From Pseudovibrio sp. Alg231-02 (GTDB lineage Bacteria > Pseudomonadota > Alphaproteobacteria > Rhizobiales > Stappiaceae), in assembly GCF_900143565.1 (NCBI RefSeq), contig NZ_FREX01000012.1, positions 105,572 through 169,571 of the forward strand: a stretch of DNA of 64,000 nt, in the 5' to 3' direction. The notes under the pieces were generated by a model. The model was given only the letters and a program-made list of their open reading frames with translations, was not told the origin of the DNA and searched no databases. The translations under genes and the position numbers were made by a program. The first letter of the stretch is position 1, and every line of letters starts with the position of its first letter. Shown here in pieces: positions 36,795 through 46,572 of this stretch.

Positions 36795-37550
36795 ATGCAG
36801 TGGCAGGCAGAAGGCATCGTCATTGGAACGCGCAAGCAGGGTGAGAACAACATCCTGCTTGAAGTTCTGACACCGGACAAAGGCCGCTGCCTGGGCTTGG
36901 TGCGCGGCGGCAGATCACGTCGCCAGCAACCTGCCCTGCAACTGGGCAATCATCTCAACCTCACCTGGCGCGCGAGGCTGGATGAACATCTGGGCTTCTT
37001 CACAGTTGAGCCCCTGCAATTACGCGCCGCCCACCTCATGCAAACTGCAAGAGCCATTCACGGCCTGCAAAGCCTGTGTGCGCAAGTCCGCCTTCTTCCC
37101 GAGCGCGATCCACATCCCAACCTGTTTCACGCGCTGGACGTCATTCTCGATCATCTGGAAGACCCTCGAATTGGTGCAGCCCTGGTGCTCCGCTTTGAGC
37201 TGGAACTGCTCAATGAGCTTGGTTTCGGCCTGGACCTCTCAGAATGCGCAGCCACTGGTGTCACCGAGGAACTGATCTGGGTTTCACCCAAATCAGGCCG
37301 AGCGGTTTGTAAAACAGCCGGACAACCTTACGCCGCCAAGCTCCTCACACTGCCAGAGTTCCTGAAAGCGCCCGAGTCGCGGCTCTCCCAGAACATTCAA
37401 ATCTCGAAGGGGGATATGGAAGCAGGGTTCTCACTCACCGGCTACTTCCTGTTCAAATACATCTATGAGCCGCGCAGCATTGCATGGCCTCCTGCGCGAG
37501 ACAATTATGTAACCGCGCTCAGAAAAGACTTCGCAGACCTGCCCGACTGA
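36795..37550 (+). CDS. recO: DNA repair protein RecO
   Basis: A 251-residue recombination mediator of the RecFOR pathway that helps load RecA on gapped DNA. The N-terminal OB fold begins MQWQAEGIVIGTRKQGENNILLEVLT and continues GLVRGGRSRRQQPALQLGN. The helical C-terminal part has LRFELELLNELGFGLDLSECAATG, and ends without the full set of zinc cysteines seen in some homologues. The frame opens at an ATG at 36783; the ATG at 36795 matches the family start. No clear ribosome site is present, so it may rely on coupling or the element upstream. Confidence 0.93.
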   Translation: MQWQAEGIVIGTRKQGENNILLEVLTPDKGRCLGLVRGGRSRRQQPALQLGNHLNLTWRARLDEHLGFFTVEPLQLRAAHLMQTARAIHGLQSLCAQVRLLPERDPHPNLFHALDVILDHLEDPRIGAALVLRFELELLNELGFGLDLSECAATGVTEELIWVSPKSGRAVCKTAGQPYAAKLLTLPEFLKAPESRLSQNIQISKGDMEAGFSLTGYFLFKYIYEPRSIAWPPARDNYVTALRKDFADLPD

Positions 37551-37571
37551 AACGAAGCCACACTAAGCCTA

Positions 37572-37886
37572 TCAATCAGATTGCGGCCCATTCCCACCCG
37601 GCAAAACAATCACCGGACCAGTACTGTCTCCTCCCAGCGGAATATAACGTTTCTTGGGCGGCGGCACATAAGGGTGCTGATCCTCTGGTGGAGGCTGATA
37701 CCAGCTGCGAAGCACACCGGGCGCCTCAACGACCGTGCCCTGCCCTGCGCCTTCCGAAGATGGCGCTTGCTGATCAGATGCACCTTGAGCTGTTCTCCCA
37801 TGATCCGCAGCATGGCTACAAGCCGTGATTGCCACGACCCCAAACACCGCCATAAGACCTTTCAACGCCAAGCTTTGCTTCCTCAC
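37572..37886 (-). CDS. Small proline-rich lipoprotein, function unknown
   Basis: A 104-residue protein with a lipoprotein signal (MRKQSLALKGLMAVFGVVAITAC, Cys23) followed by a polar, Ala/Gly/Gln-rich linker and a Pro-rich end (YQPPPEDQHPYVPPPKKRYIP). The GTG start at 37886 has TGGAGG six bases upstream. It is convergent with recO. I do not recognise a family. The tail could be extended in the periplasm and touch peptidoglycan, but that is only a guess. Confidence 0.65.
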   Translation of the reverse strand: MRKQSLALKGLMAVFGVVAITACSHAADHGRTAQGASDQQAPSSEGAGQGTVVEAPGVLRSWYQPPPEDQHPYVPPPKKRYIPLGGDSTGPVIVLPGGNGPQSD

Positions 37887-38044
37887 TATAACCTCCAGTC
37901 ATTCAACATGTTATCTCCCAAACAGCGACAACATCCTGCCATGCGCACGCTCTAGGATAGCCGAGCAAAAATCAGGTCGGCTTAAACCACCGCTGCAAAT
38001 CTGAGTAATAATCGAAACCACCTGTTGCCTCTGCTAGTTGCGGT

Positions 38045-38119
38045 CGATTGGCGAGAATTCGCTCCATCAAAAATGATCGAGCATGATGCGTGAATGCCAA
38101 TGAACGTGACGTGCTCTAA
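38045..38119. repeat. Truncated copy of the 106-bp RIME-like element
   Basis: It matches the right part of the element at 1262-1367: both share AGAATTCGCTCCA, GATGCGTGAATGC and the end GACGTGCTCTAA with only scattered changes. The left palindrome is not preserved. The copy lies in the 372-base spacer upstream of parC; nothing else recognisable is in that spacer. Confidence 0.75.
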
Positions 38120-38258
38120 GTAATCACCGCAGTGAGTCGCAAAACGCATGCTTGCTAAACAGGATTAAACCTTGAAAAAGCGCTGTTTTCTGAGGATTTC
38201 ATAGGTAGAACGGTGCGTTAGCATGGACAGAACAAGCCAAGAACGATAACCAAGTGTC

Positions 38259-40511
38259 ATGGGACAGGAAGTGATCGGCCATGATGGCCCGGAAACAATC
38301 AATCTTAAAGATGCACTGGAAGAGCGTTACCTCAGCTACGCTCTGACAACCATCATGCATCGCGCACTGCCAGATGTACGCGATGGCCTGAAGCCGGTGC
38401 ACCGACGGATTTTGTATGGCATGCGCCTTTTAAAGCTCGATCCAAATCAGGGCTTTAAGAAGTGTGCGCGTGTTGTCGGTGACGTCATGGGTAAATATCA
38501 CCCGCACGGTGACGCCGCCATCTACGACGCCCTTGTCCGTCTCGCACAGGATTTCTCCGTTCGCTACCCGATGGTGGATGGTCAAGGCAACTTCGGTAAC
38601 ATCGACGGCGATAGCGCCGCTGCGATGCGTTACACCGAAGCCCGCATGACCGACGTGGCCACCCGTATTCTGGATGGCCTCAACGAGAACGCTGTCGACT
38701 TCCGTGAAACCTACGACGGTCTGGATTCCGAACCAGTCGTTCTTCCCGGCAGCTTCCCGAACCTTCTGGCAAACGGCTCCACAGGCATCGCAGTGGGCAT
38801 GGCAACATCCATCCCCCCGCACAATGCCTATGAGCTCTGCAACGCCTGCCAGCTTCTGATTTCCAAACCAGATGCGGAAATTGAAGAGCTCCTTGAACAC
38901 ATCAAGGGCCCGGATTTCCCAACCGGCGGCACAATTGTCAACGATCAGGGCTCCATTGTAGAAGCCTACAAGACTGGCCGCGGCAGCTTCCGGACACGTG
39001 CGAAATGGCACAAAGAGGAAGGTCAGCGCGGCACCTACAACATCGTTGTTACAGAGATTCCATACGTCGTTCAGAAGTCCCGTCTGATCGAGAAAATCGC
39101 AGAACTCCTCATGGCACGCAAACTGCCATTGCTGGATGACGTTCGCGATGAGTCCGCTGAAGACGTGCGCGTGGTTCTGGTGCCACGCAACAAAAACGTT
39201 GACCCTGAACTCCTCATGGCCTCCCTGTTCAAGCTGACAGATCTGGAGAACAGATTCTCGCTGAACATGAACGTTCTGTCCAAAGGCGTTGTGCCAAAGG
39301 TCATGAACCTGAAGGAAGTCCTGCAAGAATGGCTTGAGCACCAGAAAGAGGTCTTGGTCCGACGCTCCAATCACAGGCTGGACCAGATCAACCATCGTCT
39401 GGAAGTTCTGGAAGGCTACCTCATTGCCTACCTGAACATTGATGAAGTCATCCGCATCATCCGCGAAGAAGATGATGCCAAGGCGTCTCTCATTCAAGCG
39501 TTCAAGCTGACAGACGTTCAGGCGGAAGCAATCTTGAACATGCGCCTGCGCTCCTTGCGCAAGCTCGAAGAGTTCGAGATCAGGAAAGAACACGACAAAC
39601 TCTCTAAAGAAAAATCAGGTCTGGAAGCTCTTCTCGCCTCCGACAAGAAACAGTGGAACCGCGTTTCTAAGCAAGTCGGCGAGATCGGCAAGGCCTATGG
39701 CCCTGAGACCGAAATCGGCAAGCGCAGAACAGACTTCAGCACCGCAACGGACCACGATCTGGAAGAGATCCACCAGGCCATGATTGAGAAAGAACCGATC
39801 ACGGTTGTTATCTCAGAAAAAGGCTGGATCAGAACACTTAAGGGCCATGTACAGGACGTCAGCACTCTCACCTTCAAGCAAGGCGATCAGCTGCACCTGT
39901 CTTTCCATGCAGAAACCACCAGCAAGATCCTGATCTTCACCAGTGGTGGTAAATTCTATACCCTCGGCGCAGATAAGCTACCGGGCGGCCGCGGCCACGG
40001 TGAACCAATCCGCCTGATGCTGGATATGGATGAAACGCAAGAAATCATCAGCGCCTTCGTACATGACCCTGAGCGCAAACTCCTCATGTGCACCGATGGA
40101 GCATATGGTTTTGTAGTTCAGGAAAAGGATGTGATCGCCAACACCCGCAAAGGGAAACAGGTGCTCAACGTGACAGCCCCAGCAAAGGCTGTCCTGTGCG
40201 TACCGGCTATGGGAGACTATGTCGCGGTCATCGGCCACAACAGAAAACTCCTTACCTTCCCGCTTGCGCAAATCGCAGTCATGACGCGCGGTCGAGGTGT
40301 TCGCCTGCAGCGCTACAGAGATGGCGGCATCTCCGATATCAAGACCTTCAGCTCAGAAGAAGGCCTGACATGGACAGATGCGTCCGGTCGCACCTTCAAG
40401 CGCACTCTGGAAGAAATGCAGGACTGGCGCGGCGACCGCGGTCAAGCCGGACGCCTGCCACCAAACGGCTTCCCGAGAACCAACAAATTCGATGGAAGTT
40501 CAACAGGTTAA
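38259..40511 (+). CDS. parC: DNA topoisomerase IV subunit A
   Basis: A 750-residue subunit that breaks and rejoins DNA to decatenate daughter chromosomes. The catalytic tyrosine is Tyr125 in [10 protein letters not shown]. The QRDR helix reads [13 protein letters not shown], so Ala86 takes the place of E. coli ParC Ser80 and Asp90 that of Glu84. [15 protein letters not shown], the coiled-coil tower region and the C-terminal beta-pinwheel blades ([12 protein letters not shown] turns) are present. ParC rather than GyrA is chosen from the short C-terminal domain, the [14 protein letters not shown] start and the lack of a GyrA box. Confidence 0.94.
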   Translation: MGQEVIGHDGPETINLKDALEERYLSYALTTIMHRALPDVRDGLKPVHRRILYGMRLLKLDPNQGFKKCARVVGDVMGKYHPHGDAAIYDALVRLAQDFSVRYPMVDGQGNFGNIDGDSAAAMRYTEARMTDVATRILDGLNENAVDFRETYDGLDSEPVVLPGSFPNLLANGSTGIAVGMATSIPPHNAYELCNACQLLISKPDAEIEELLEHIKGPDFPTGGTIVNDQGSIVEAYKTGRGSFRTRAKWHKEEGQRGTYNIVVTEIPYVVQKSRLIEKIAELLMARKLPLLDDVRDESAEDVRVVLVPRNKNVDPELLMASLFKLTDLENRFSLNMNVLSKGVVPKVMNLKEVLQEWLEHQKEVLVRRSNHRLDQINHRLEVLEGYLIAYLNIDEVIRIIREEDDAKASLIQAFKLTDVQAEAILNMRLRSLRKLEEFEIRKEHDKLSKEKSGLEALLASDKKQWNRVSKQVGEIGKAYGPETEIGKRRTDFSTATDHDLEEIHQAMIEKEPITVVISEKGWIRTLKGHVQDVSTLTFKQGDQLHLSFHAETTSKILIFTSGGKFYTLGADKLPGGRGHGEPIRLMLDMDETQEIISAFVHDPERKLLMCTDGAYGFVVQEKDVIANTRKGKQVLNVTAPAKAVLCVPAMGDYVAVIGHNRKLLTFPLAQIAVMTRGRGVRLQRYRDGGISDIKTFSSEEGLTWTDASGRTFKRTLEEMQDWRGDRGQAGRLPPNGFPRTNKFDGSSTG

Positions 40512-40560
40512 AGCGATAATCAGAATCTAATTCTGCGCAATCTACCTAGCACCTACAAAA

Positions 40561-40587
40561 ACAGAGCCTCAAGGGCTCTGTTTTTCG
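40561..40587 (+). terminator. Rho-independent terminator after parC
   Basis: ACAGAGCC / GGCTCTGT stem (40561-40568 with 40574-40581) followed by TTTTTCG. Confidence 0.9.
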
Positions 40588-40619
40588 TTTCAGATGAATC
40601 TACCTCTCAGCAACACCTG

Positions 40620-41153
40620 CTAAGCATCTCTAAATGCTGGAGATCTGAACGGCAGTAGCGCACAAAAGAGCGTATCTACATAGACCGACTGCCGCGTCAT
40701 GCGATCACTCGTCAGCAGCCCAAATGCCCCGCCCTTGTGCTTGATATTCTCTGTCCCAAAGACCTCGTCAATAGCGTGCCCGAGTTCCATCCCAGAACGC
40801 ACCAACTGCATGACTTTCTCTGGCAGTGGCAGCAGCATGGAACGGCTGGCAGAAATCTTCCCTTCGCGCGAAATCACCACCATCCACGCAAAGGTGTAGG
40901 CAATTCCGTGCAACTCACAGATACCGCCTTCCAGCCCGACACCAAAGTCCGCATCAGCTTGCGCTTCCAAAGCGTTCTCAGCACGCACCACAGCACCCTG
41001 ACGCGTTTCCTCATCACTCATTGGCTGATCAGAAACACCAGAAGGAACACTTGCAGAAACCAGCTCAATATCATCAGCCGGAAACTGAGCCCTGAACGCC
41101 TCAAGCGTCGCATTCACCTTGACTGGGTTTTGAGAGGCAACAACGACTTTCAT
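40620..41153 (-). CDS. yjjX: Inosine/xanthosine triphosphatase (YjjX/DUF84 family)
   Basis: A 177-residue NTPase that removes non-canonical purine nucleotides. The start KVVVASQNPVKVNAT, the SGVSDQPMSDEETRQGAVVRAENA block and the acidic FGVGLEGGI segment are typical of YjjX. HKGGAFGLLTSDRMTRQSVY near the C-terminus is another family hallmark. AGGAG lies six bases before the ATG. It is upstream-adjacent to, and on the same strand as, smpB and dapA, but separated from smpB by a terminator-like hairpin. Confidence 0.9.
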   Translation of the reverse strand: MKVVVASQNPVKVNATLEAFRAQFPADDIELVSASVPSGVSDQPMSDEETRQGAVVRAENALEAQADADFGVGLEGGICELHGIAYTFAWMVVISREGKISASRSMLLPLPEKVMQLVRSGMELGHAIDEVFGTENIKHKGGAFGLLTSDRMTRQSVYVDTLFCALLPFRSPAFRDA

Positions 41154-41234
41154 TCAAAACTCCTGATCAAACAACGTGTCTCTGGCTAGCCTTTTAAAGG
41201 CGCCTTCGATTTTCAGGTTAAGATAAGCGTAAGG

Positions 41235-41273
41235 CAAAAAGCTGGAGCATCACCAGCTATGTGAGATGCTCTA
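41235..41273 (-). terminator. Terminator overlapping the smpB stop
   Basis: On the minus strand AGAGCATC (from 41272) pairs with GATGCTCC (to 41244) around a 13-base loop and is followed by CAGCTTTTTG. The stem includes part of the smpB stop codon. Confidence 0.65.
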
Positions 41274-41747
41274 GCCGTTCTTAAGCAAGCGTTGCTTTTC
41301 GCGGTTCCAGTCGCGTGTTTTTTCGGTCTGGCGCTTATCGTGAGCTTTTTTACCACGGCCCAAAGCAACTTCCATCTTTGCCCGCCCATCTTCATTAAAG
41401 TAGATCTTCAGGGGCACGATGGTCTTGCCTTCTTTTTGAACGGCAGCAAACAGCTTGTTCAACTCGCGGCGATGCATCAGCAGTTTTCGAGGACGGCGAG
41501 GTTCATGGTTAAAGCGGTTACCCTGCGTATATTCAGGGATGTAGACGTTGTAGACCATCATCTCCCCCCGATATTCAGCAGCATAGCTTTCAGCAATATT
41601 GCTTTTGCCTTGGCGAAGAGACTTTACTTCAGTGCCCCTCAGCTCAATACCAGCCTCAAACACATCTTCAATTTCGTAGTTAAAACGGGCCTTCCGGTTA
41701 TCCGCAACAACCTTGCGCCCGGGAACGCCACCTTTTTTGGCAGCCAT
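41271..41747 (-). CDS. smpB: SsrA-binding protein SmpB
   Basis: A 158-residue OB-fold protein that brings tmRNA to stalled ribosomes. Conserved: [40 protein letters not shown], the [21 protein letters not shown]-binding patch, [26 protein letters not shown], and the basic tail ending [12 protein letters not shown], which inserts in the mRNA channel. The ATG at 41747 has AAGGAAAAG upstream. It follows dapA by 67 bases. Confidence 0.97.
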   Translation of the reverse strand: MAAKKGGVPGRKVVADNRKARFNYEIEDVFEAGIELRGTEVKSLRQGKSNIAESYAAEYRGEMMVYNVYIPEYTQGNRFNHEPRRPRKLLMHRRELNKLFAAVQKEGKTIVPLKIYFNEDGRAKMEVALGRGKKAHDKRQTEKTRDWNREKQRLLKNG

Positions 41748-41814
41748 TTCTTTTCCTTATTTCATTCAATAAATGTCTCCGCGCACACTCATATTAGGTG
41801 CGCGGAGCAATAGC

Positions 41815-42693
41815 TTAATTGATCAGGCCTGCATGAACCATAGCCTTGCGAATGCTTTCCTGAGTTTCTTCACTTACTGTGACCAAAGGCAGGCGCAATT
41901 CGTTTTCCATTTTGCCAAGCAGAGACAAAGCATACTTTGGCCCAGCTGGGTTTGGCTCAATGAACAGGGCCTGGTGCAGCGGTGCAAGACGATCCTGAAT
42001 GGAAAGCGCAGTTACAAAGTCGCCTGCAAGGCACGCTTCCTGAAACTGAGAACACAGCGCAGGCGCAATATTTGCTGTCACAGAAATACAGCCCTGACCA
42101 CCGTGAGCATTAAAGCCAAGTGCAGTGATATCTTCACCAGAAAGCTGGATGAAGTCATGACCACATAAATGGCGTTGCTCAGAAGCCCGTGCAAGGTTTG
42201 CCGTCGCATCTTTTACGCCGACAATGTTGTCCACTTCATGAAACAGATCAGCCATCGTCTGGCTTTCCATATCAATGATGGAACGGCCCGGAATGTTATA
42301 GATGTAGATCGGAAGATCTACAGAAGCAGCAATCGCCTTAAAGTGGCCCTTCAAACCAGCCTGATTAGGCTTGTTGTAATATGGCGTAACAGACAAAATC
42401 GCATCTGCCCCCACTTCCTGAGCGTGCTGCGCAAATTCGATTGCTTCAACCGGATTGTTGGAGCCAGCACCTGCCATAACAGGGACGCGGCCAGCAGAAA
42501 CCTCAACAGCCATCTGCACGACACGCTTGTGCTCAGCAAAGGAAAGAGTTGGGCTTTCTCCGGTTGTTCCCACAGGCACAAGCCCGTGGGAGCCCTGTTT
42601 TATCTGCCAATCCACGAATTCCTGGAAGGCCTTCTCATCCACTTTGCCATCCTTGAAAGGTGTGACAAGTGCTGGAATTGATCCTCTAAACAT
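41815..42693 (-). CDS. dapA: 4-hydroxy-tetrahydrodipicolinate synthase
   Basis: A 292-residue TIM-barrel aldolase-type enzyme condensing pyruvate with aspartate semialdehyde, the first committed step to lysine and diaminopimelate. The Schiff-base lysine is Lys161 in VGVKDAT, Thr44/Thr45 of GTTGE form the proton relay and the Tyr of YIYNIPGR is present. ISVTANI is also conserved. GAGGAAC precedes the ATG. It is divergent from the lytic transglycosylase gene across a 312-base region. Confidence 0.96.
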   Translation of the reverse strand: MFRGSIPALVTPFKDGKVDEKAFQEFVDWQIKQGSHGLVPVGTTGESPTLSFAEHKRVVQMAVEVSAGRVPVMAGAGSNNPVEAIEFAQHAQEVGADAILSVTPYYNKPNQAGLKGHFKAIAASVDLPIYIYNIPGRSIIDMESQTMADLFHEVDNIVGVKDATANLARASEQRHLCGHDFIQLSGEDITALGFNAHGGQGCISVTANIAPALCSQFQEACLAGDFVTALSIQDRLAPLHQALFIEPNPAGPKYALSLLGKMENELRLPLVTVSEETQESIRKAMVHAGLIN

Positions 42694-43005
42694 CTCAGGT
42701 TCCTCGTTGGATTACATATATACAGAGCAAAATTTGCCAGTGCCCTCAAAGGGGTGGCATACAATAATGTGATCTAGCCTATCTCGGCAACATCACCAAG
42801 ACCTTCTCTTATAAGATTCGGGAATTTTTTTGTGCTCATATTTAGGCCAGTTTCGACTGTAAGTATTATGGTCCCCTGAGTGAAACATTAAACAGATATT
42901 TACCCTGTTTGTGGCAAGCAGAATGAGGGACTTTTTGGGAATTAAACCGTCCGGTGCGTTTTTGCCGGATAAACAACACTCAGGTGAGACGGGCCGACGA
43001 GTAGT
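42694..43005. other. Divergent promoter region between dapA and the lytic transglycosylase gene
   Basis: 312 bases without a gene, AT-rich near 42820-42880. It should hold both promoters. I see no clear operator. Confidence 0.45.
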
Positions 43006-45303
43006 ATGCGTATCCGTGAGTTTCTTCTAGTATCGACACGTGTGAGTGCATTTGCCATTGCCACGACTGTTTCCGCTTCGGCATTTTCCGCTGTATCTTC
43101 TTTAAATCACAGCGTTATTCCGGCTCCAAACCCTGCAAAGGTTGTGCGCACTATCGCCTTGAGCACGCAGCATGCTGCTGTTCAAAGCCGATCGCTTGCC
43201 GCCACGCCACGCTCCAAACCACCAGTGATTGGCAGGGGCAGCGCAAGTGGAACACAGAACTCTCAGCTGTCCAGCTATGCACCCGCAGCACCTGTCAGCA
43301 ATGGGCGAACTGCAATTTCGACCCGCCCTTCCAGCCCGCAAAATGCACTCGAAGCAACTGCTGCGCTGACAAGTTCTTATCCACAGGGATTGAGCACAGC
43401 TCAAGCAACAGGATCGGTTGAACCACTTAAAACCGTTCTCCAGCACGTTAAATCCGGACGGCTGAACGAAGCGCTGCGCGCTCGAAATGCTTTGCCGGAT
43501 AATCTTGATCGTCGCGTGGCGGATTGGTTCATTATGCTACGGGGCGGCCCAAAGACACCGGTCACCCATATCGCCCAGTTTGCAGCCAGCGCACCACACT
43601 GGCCAACAGCAAAAGTCGTACGTGCTCGTGGAGAAGCCGCCCTCGCCGCATCCAACCTGACACCCGCTCAGATCATCGCAGCATTCGGTTCTACTGTCCC
43701 GGAAACAAAGGACGGCAAACTTGTCCTTGCCAAAGCGCACTTAGCCAAAGGCAACAAGACAGAAGCCGCCAAACTTATTCGCCCACTCTGGAAAAAAATC
43801 GTCTTTGAAGCTCCCGAAGAAGCAACAATTCGCTCTGCCTTTGGCAGCCTCCTACGGCAAAAAGATCATCGTCTCAGAGCAGAAATGCTCCTGTATCGTG
43901 ACAGAGCACGCGCAGCAGAACGCTTGCTTTCCGAACTGTCAAAAGACGAACAAACATACATCAAAGCCCGCATAGCGAGCATCCGCAAAAACGGCAATGC
44001 GCTCAGCAAGTTAAAGAGCGTTCCGCGCTCTATGAAATCTGACAGCAATTACCAGTTCGCGCTCATCCAGCACTATCGCTTACAAGGGGATTACGACACC
44101 GCAGCAAAGCTGATGGAAGCAGCTCCAACTGATCCGGCCGCCTTGCTCAATGGTGACAGCTGGTGGAAGCAACGCCGTGACATTTCCCGCGAGATGATAG
44201 AGGCTGGCAAGCCGCGCCTCGCCTACAATATAGCAGCCCATCACGCGGCAGAATCTCCGGGCATGATTGTCGAGGCAGAGTTCCATGCCGGCTGGTTTGC
44301 GCTGCGCTATGTGGGTGACCCACGCCTGGCAGAGCCGCACTTCAAACGTATTGCCAAACTCGGAAAAACAGCACAAACGCTGTCCCGCGCCTACTATTGG
44401 CTGGGCCGCACCCGCGAAGCTTTGAAAGATACAGAGGGCGCTGTTGACTACTATAAACAGGCAGGCGCTTTCCAAACCGCATATTACGGTCAACTGGCAC
44501 TCGCCAAACTCGGCATCAACCAAATGCCTCTGGCATCCCTACCGGATGTAACAACAGCAGACCGAACCGCCTTCAACCAGAACGAGCTTGTACAAGCAAT
44601 GAAGCGAATGGATGAAGCCGGACTGCACAATGATACACTGTTGTTTTATACGCATCTGGCCCGGACACTGCCAACAAACGGTCAAATCAGACTCCTGACC
44701 GAGCTGGCAGAATCTCGCGGCGTCTATCAATGGGCAACAATGGTTGGTCGTCTGGCGCAGGCAGAACGTGTCGAAGCGGCACCGCTCGCTTACCCGACCA
44801 ACGCAATTCCGCGCAAAACACGCATCACAAAAGGTGTAGAAAAACCAGTCGTTTACGCGATTGCTCGACAAGAGAGCTCATTTAACCCAAAAGCGCGCAG
44901 CAGCGCAGGTGCATTAGGATTACTCCAACTCATGCCGGGGACAGCTCGCGACACGGCACGCAATTTGGGGGTCTCCTACAAGAAGTCCCGCCTGACATCT
45001 GACCCAGCCTACAACGCCACACTCGGTGCAGCCTTTTTGGGAGAACTAGTGGACGAGTTCGGTGGCTCCTACATCCTCACCTTCGCCGCGTACAACGCTG
45101 GTGAGAACAAAGTGAAGGAGTGGATTGAGCGCTTTGGCGACCCACGAGATCCAAAAATAGATCCAATAGATTGGGTTGAATCAATCCCTTACGGGGAAAC
45201 GAGGAACTACGTGCAGCGCATCACGGAAAACCTTCAGGTCTACCGGTATAAGCTGGAAAACAAGCCTCTCACGATCACACAGGATCTCACACGCGGCTAC
45301 TAA
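43006..45303 (+). CDS. Soluble lytic murein transglycosylase (Slt70-like)
   Basis: A 765-residue exported enzyme cleaving peptidoglycan to 1,6-anhydro-muropeptides. The N-terminal signal region (about residues 1-30, ending SASAFSA) is followed by a low-complexity Ser/Ala-rich linker to about residue 130. A long alpha-helical superhelix of short repeats (about 135-590) comes next. The SLT domain is about 610-735, with the catalytic Glu623 in IARQESSFNPKA, GALGLLQLMPGTA, and the AYNAG and RNYVQRI motifs. The predicted start has a GACGAGTAGT region just upstream and no strong Shine-Dalgarno. A clean terminator follows. Confidence 0.93.
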   Translation: MRIREFLLVSTRVSAFAIATTVSASAFSAVSSLNHSVIPAPNPAKVVRTIALSTQHAAVQSRSLAATPRSKPPVIGRGSASGTQNSQLSSYAPAAPVSNGRTAISTRPSSPQNALEATAALTSSYPQGLSTAQATGSVEPLKTVLQHVKSGRLNEALRARNALPDNLDRRVADWFIMLRGGPKTPVTHIAQFAASAPHWPTAKVVRARGEAALAASNLTPAQIIAAFGSTVPETKDGKLVLAKAHLAKGNKTEAAKLIRPLWKKIVFEAPEEATIRSAFGSLLRQKDHRLRAEMLLYRDRARAAERLLSELSKDEQTYIKARIASIRKNGNALSKLKSVPRSMKSDSNYQFALIQHYRLQGDYDTAAKLMEAAPTDPAALLNGDSWWKQRRDISREMIEAGKPRLAYNIAAHHAAESPGMIVEAEFHAGWFALRYVGDPRLAEPHFKRIAKLGKTAQTLSRAYYWLGRTREALKDTEGAVDYYKQAGAFQTAYYGQLALAKLGINQMPLASLPDVTTADRTAFNQNELVQAMKRMDEAGLHNDTLLFYTHLARTLPTNGQIRLLTELAESRGVYQWATMVGRLAQAERVEAAPLAYPTNAIPRKTRITKGVEKPVVYAIARQESSFNPKARSSAGALGLLQLMPGTARDTARNLGVSYKKSRLTSDPAYNATLGAAFLGELVDEFGGSYILTFAAYNAGENKVKEWIERFGDPRDPKIDPIDWVESIPYGETRNYVQRITENLQVYRYKLENKPLTITQDLTRGY

Positions 45304-45331
45304 TCCCACTGCAAAACAACTCAAAACAATC

Positions 45332-45360
45332 AAAGCCCGGTGAATTAGCCGGGCTTTTTG
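45332..45360 (+). terminator. Rho-independent terminator after slt
   Basis: AAAGCCCGG / CCGGGCTTT stem (45333-45340 with 45349-45357), then TTTTTG. Confidence 0.9.
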
Positions 45361-45601
45361 TTGTCAGCAACAGAACATAAACTTTCCGGGCACCCTTGCA
45401 TCTCACCCTCCAACTTTGACAAGACACGTGCATAAACCTGCCCTATGGTGAGGATAACTGATCCAGCGATTCATCAGGCAGTTTTCACAGTAGCAAACAC
45501 ACGCACTGAAAAAACTGTCTAACAGCGCCCTTCAGAAGCCGGAATTTAAACCGGACCGCATTGTAATCGCTGAAAACACCGAAGCATTTCGGGAGGAACT
45601 T

Positions 45602-46507
45602 ATGCTTCAAGCCCCAGATTACATTGATGTCGACCTTCAAAACGTTGCGGGCGCAACCCGTTTCACTTGGCAAGCCAGCGACGGACTAACCCTATCTGCA
45701 CACATCTGGGACCCGGATATTCCCTGCAACCCAACAGTCCTTTGCCTTTCTGGCCTAACGAGAAACACAAGAGATTTCTATCACCTAGCAAACTTTTTAA
45801 GAGAAAATGGTCACCGCGTCATAGCAATGGATTACCGTGGCCGTGGCCTGTCAGATCACTCTGAGGATTTTGAGACCTACAGTCTTGATCAGGAAGCCGA
45901 CGATATTGACAGAGGCATCAAAGCTCTCGGACTTGAAAAATTTGCACTCATCGGCACATCCCGCGGCGGCCTCCACTCTTTCTCCATGGCCCAACGCCAC
46001 CCAGAGCGCCTGCTATCAGTCATTATCAACGACATAGGCCCAGTCATCGAACCACCAGCCCTCGACGACATCATTGCCTCAGTCGGCACCGTCATGTCCC
46101 AACCAAACATGAAAGCCGCAGCAGAGCGCCTCGCTTCCATCCATGCAACAGCGTTCACAGCCATGTCAGAAGCGGATTGGATAACATTCGCCAATCAATT
46201 ATACGCTCCCAATTCCGACGGCGTATCATTACGCTATGACAAGCACTTGGGCGATACACTCCGTGGAGACAAGAAAGCTGCACCTGAAGATGATCTCTGG
46301 CTGTCTTTCAGCGCGCTAAAACCGTTTCCTCACCTCTTACTCCATGGACAAAACTCACGTCTCCTCACAACAAAGACTGTCAAGAAAATGCAGCAGTTGC
46401 ACGAGAAGATGGAACTCGCAGTCATCCCCAATCAAGGACATGCGCCTCTACTCTGGGACCACTCTACCCAAAGGGGCATCCTCAAATTCTTAAAACAGCA
46501 CGCTTAG
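45602..46507 (+). CDS. Alpha/beta-fold hydrolase
   Basis: A 301-residue serine hydrolase. The nucleophile elbow is GTSRGG (Ser at about residue 120), the catalytic His is in NQGHAPLLWD (about residue 284) and an acid lies in the segment around LLHGQNSRLL. The oxyanion region is LSGLTRNTRDF. The substrate is unknown; DYRGRGLSDHSED resembles haloperoxidase/lactonase-type relatives. A strong GGAGG precedes the ATG. The gene is convergent with the first porin. Confidence 0.87.
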   Translation: MLQAPDYIDVDLQNVAGATRFTWQASDGLTLSAHIWDPDIPCNPTVLCLSGLTRNTRDFYHLANFLRENGHRVIAMDYRGRGLSDHSEDFETYSLDQEADDIDRGIKALGLEKFALIGTSRGGLHSFSMAQRHPERLLSVIINDIGPVIEPPALDDIIASVGTVMSQPNMKAAAERLASIHATAFTAMSEADWITFANQLYAPNSDGVSLRYDKHLGDTLRGDKKAAPEDDLWLSFSALKPFPHLLLHGQNSRLLTTKTVKKMQQLHEKMELAVIPNQGHAPLLWDHSTQRGILKFLKQHA

Positions 46508-46513
46508 CGAATG

Positions 46514-46549
46514 CAAAAAAAGGAGTTGGCTCATCAGACCCAACTCCCA
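46514..46549 (-). terminator. Terminator of porin 1
   Basis: GGAGTTGG / CCAACTCC stem (46522-46529 with 46540-46547). On the minus strand it is followed by a run of seven T. It may also serve the convergent hydrolase gene. Confidence 0.88.
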
Positions 46550-46572
46550 AGTTCTTCAAGAAACTTAATGTC

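Noticed and set aside
38430..39593. 387-codon minus-strand open frame opposite parC
   Set aside because: Antisense to well-conserved parC; no family features or ribosome site.
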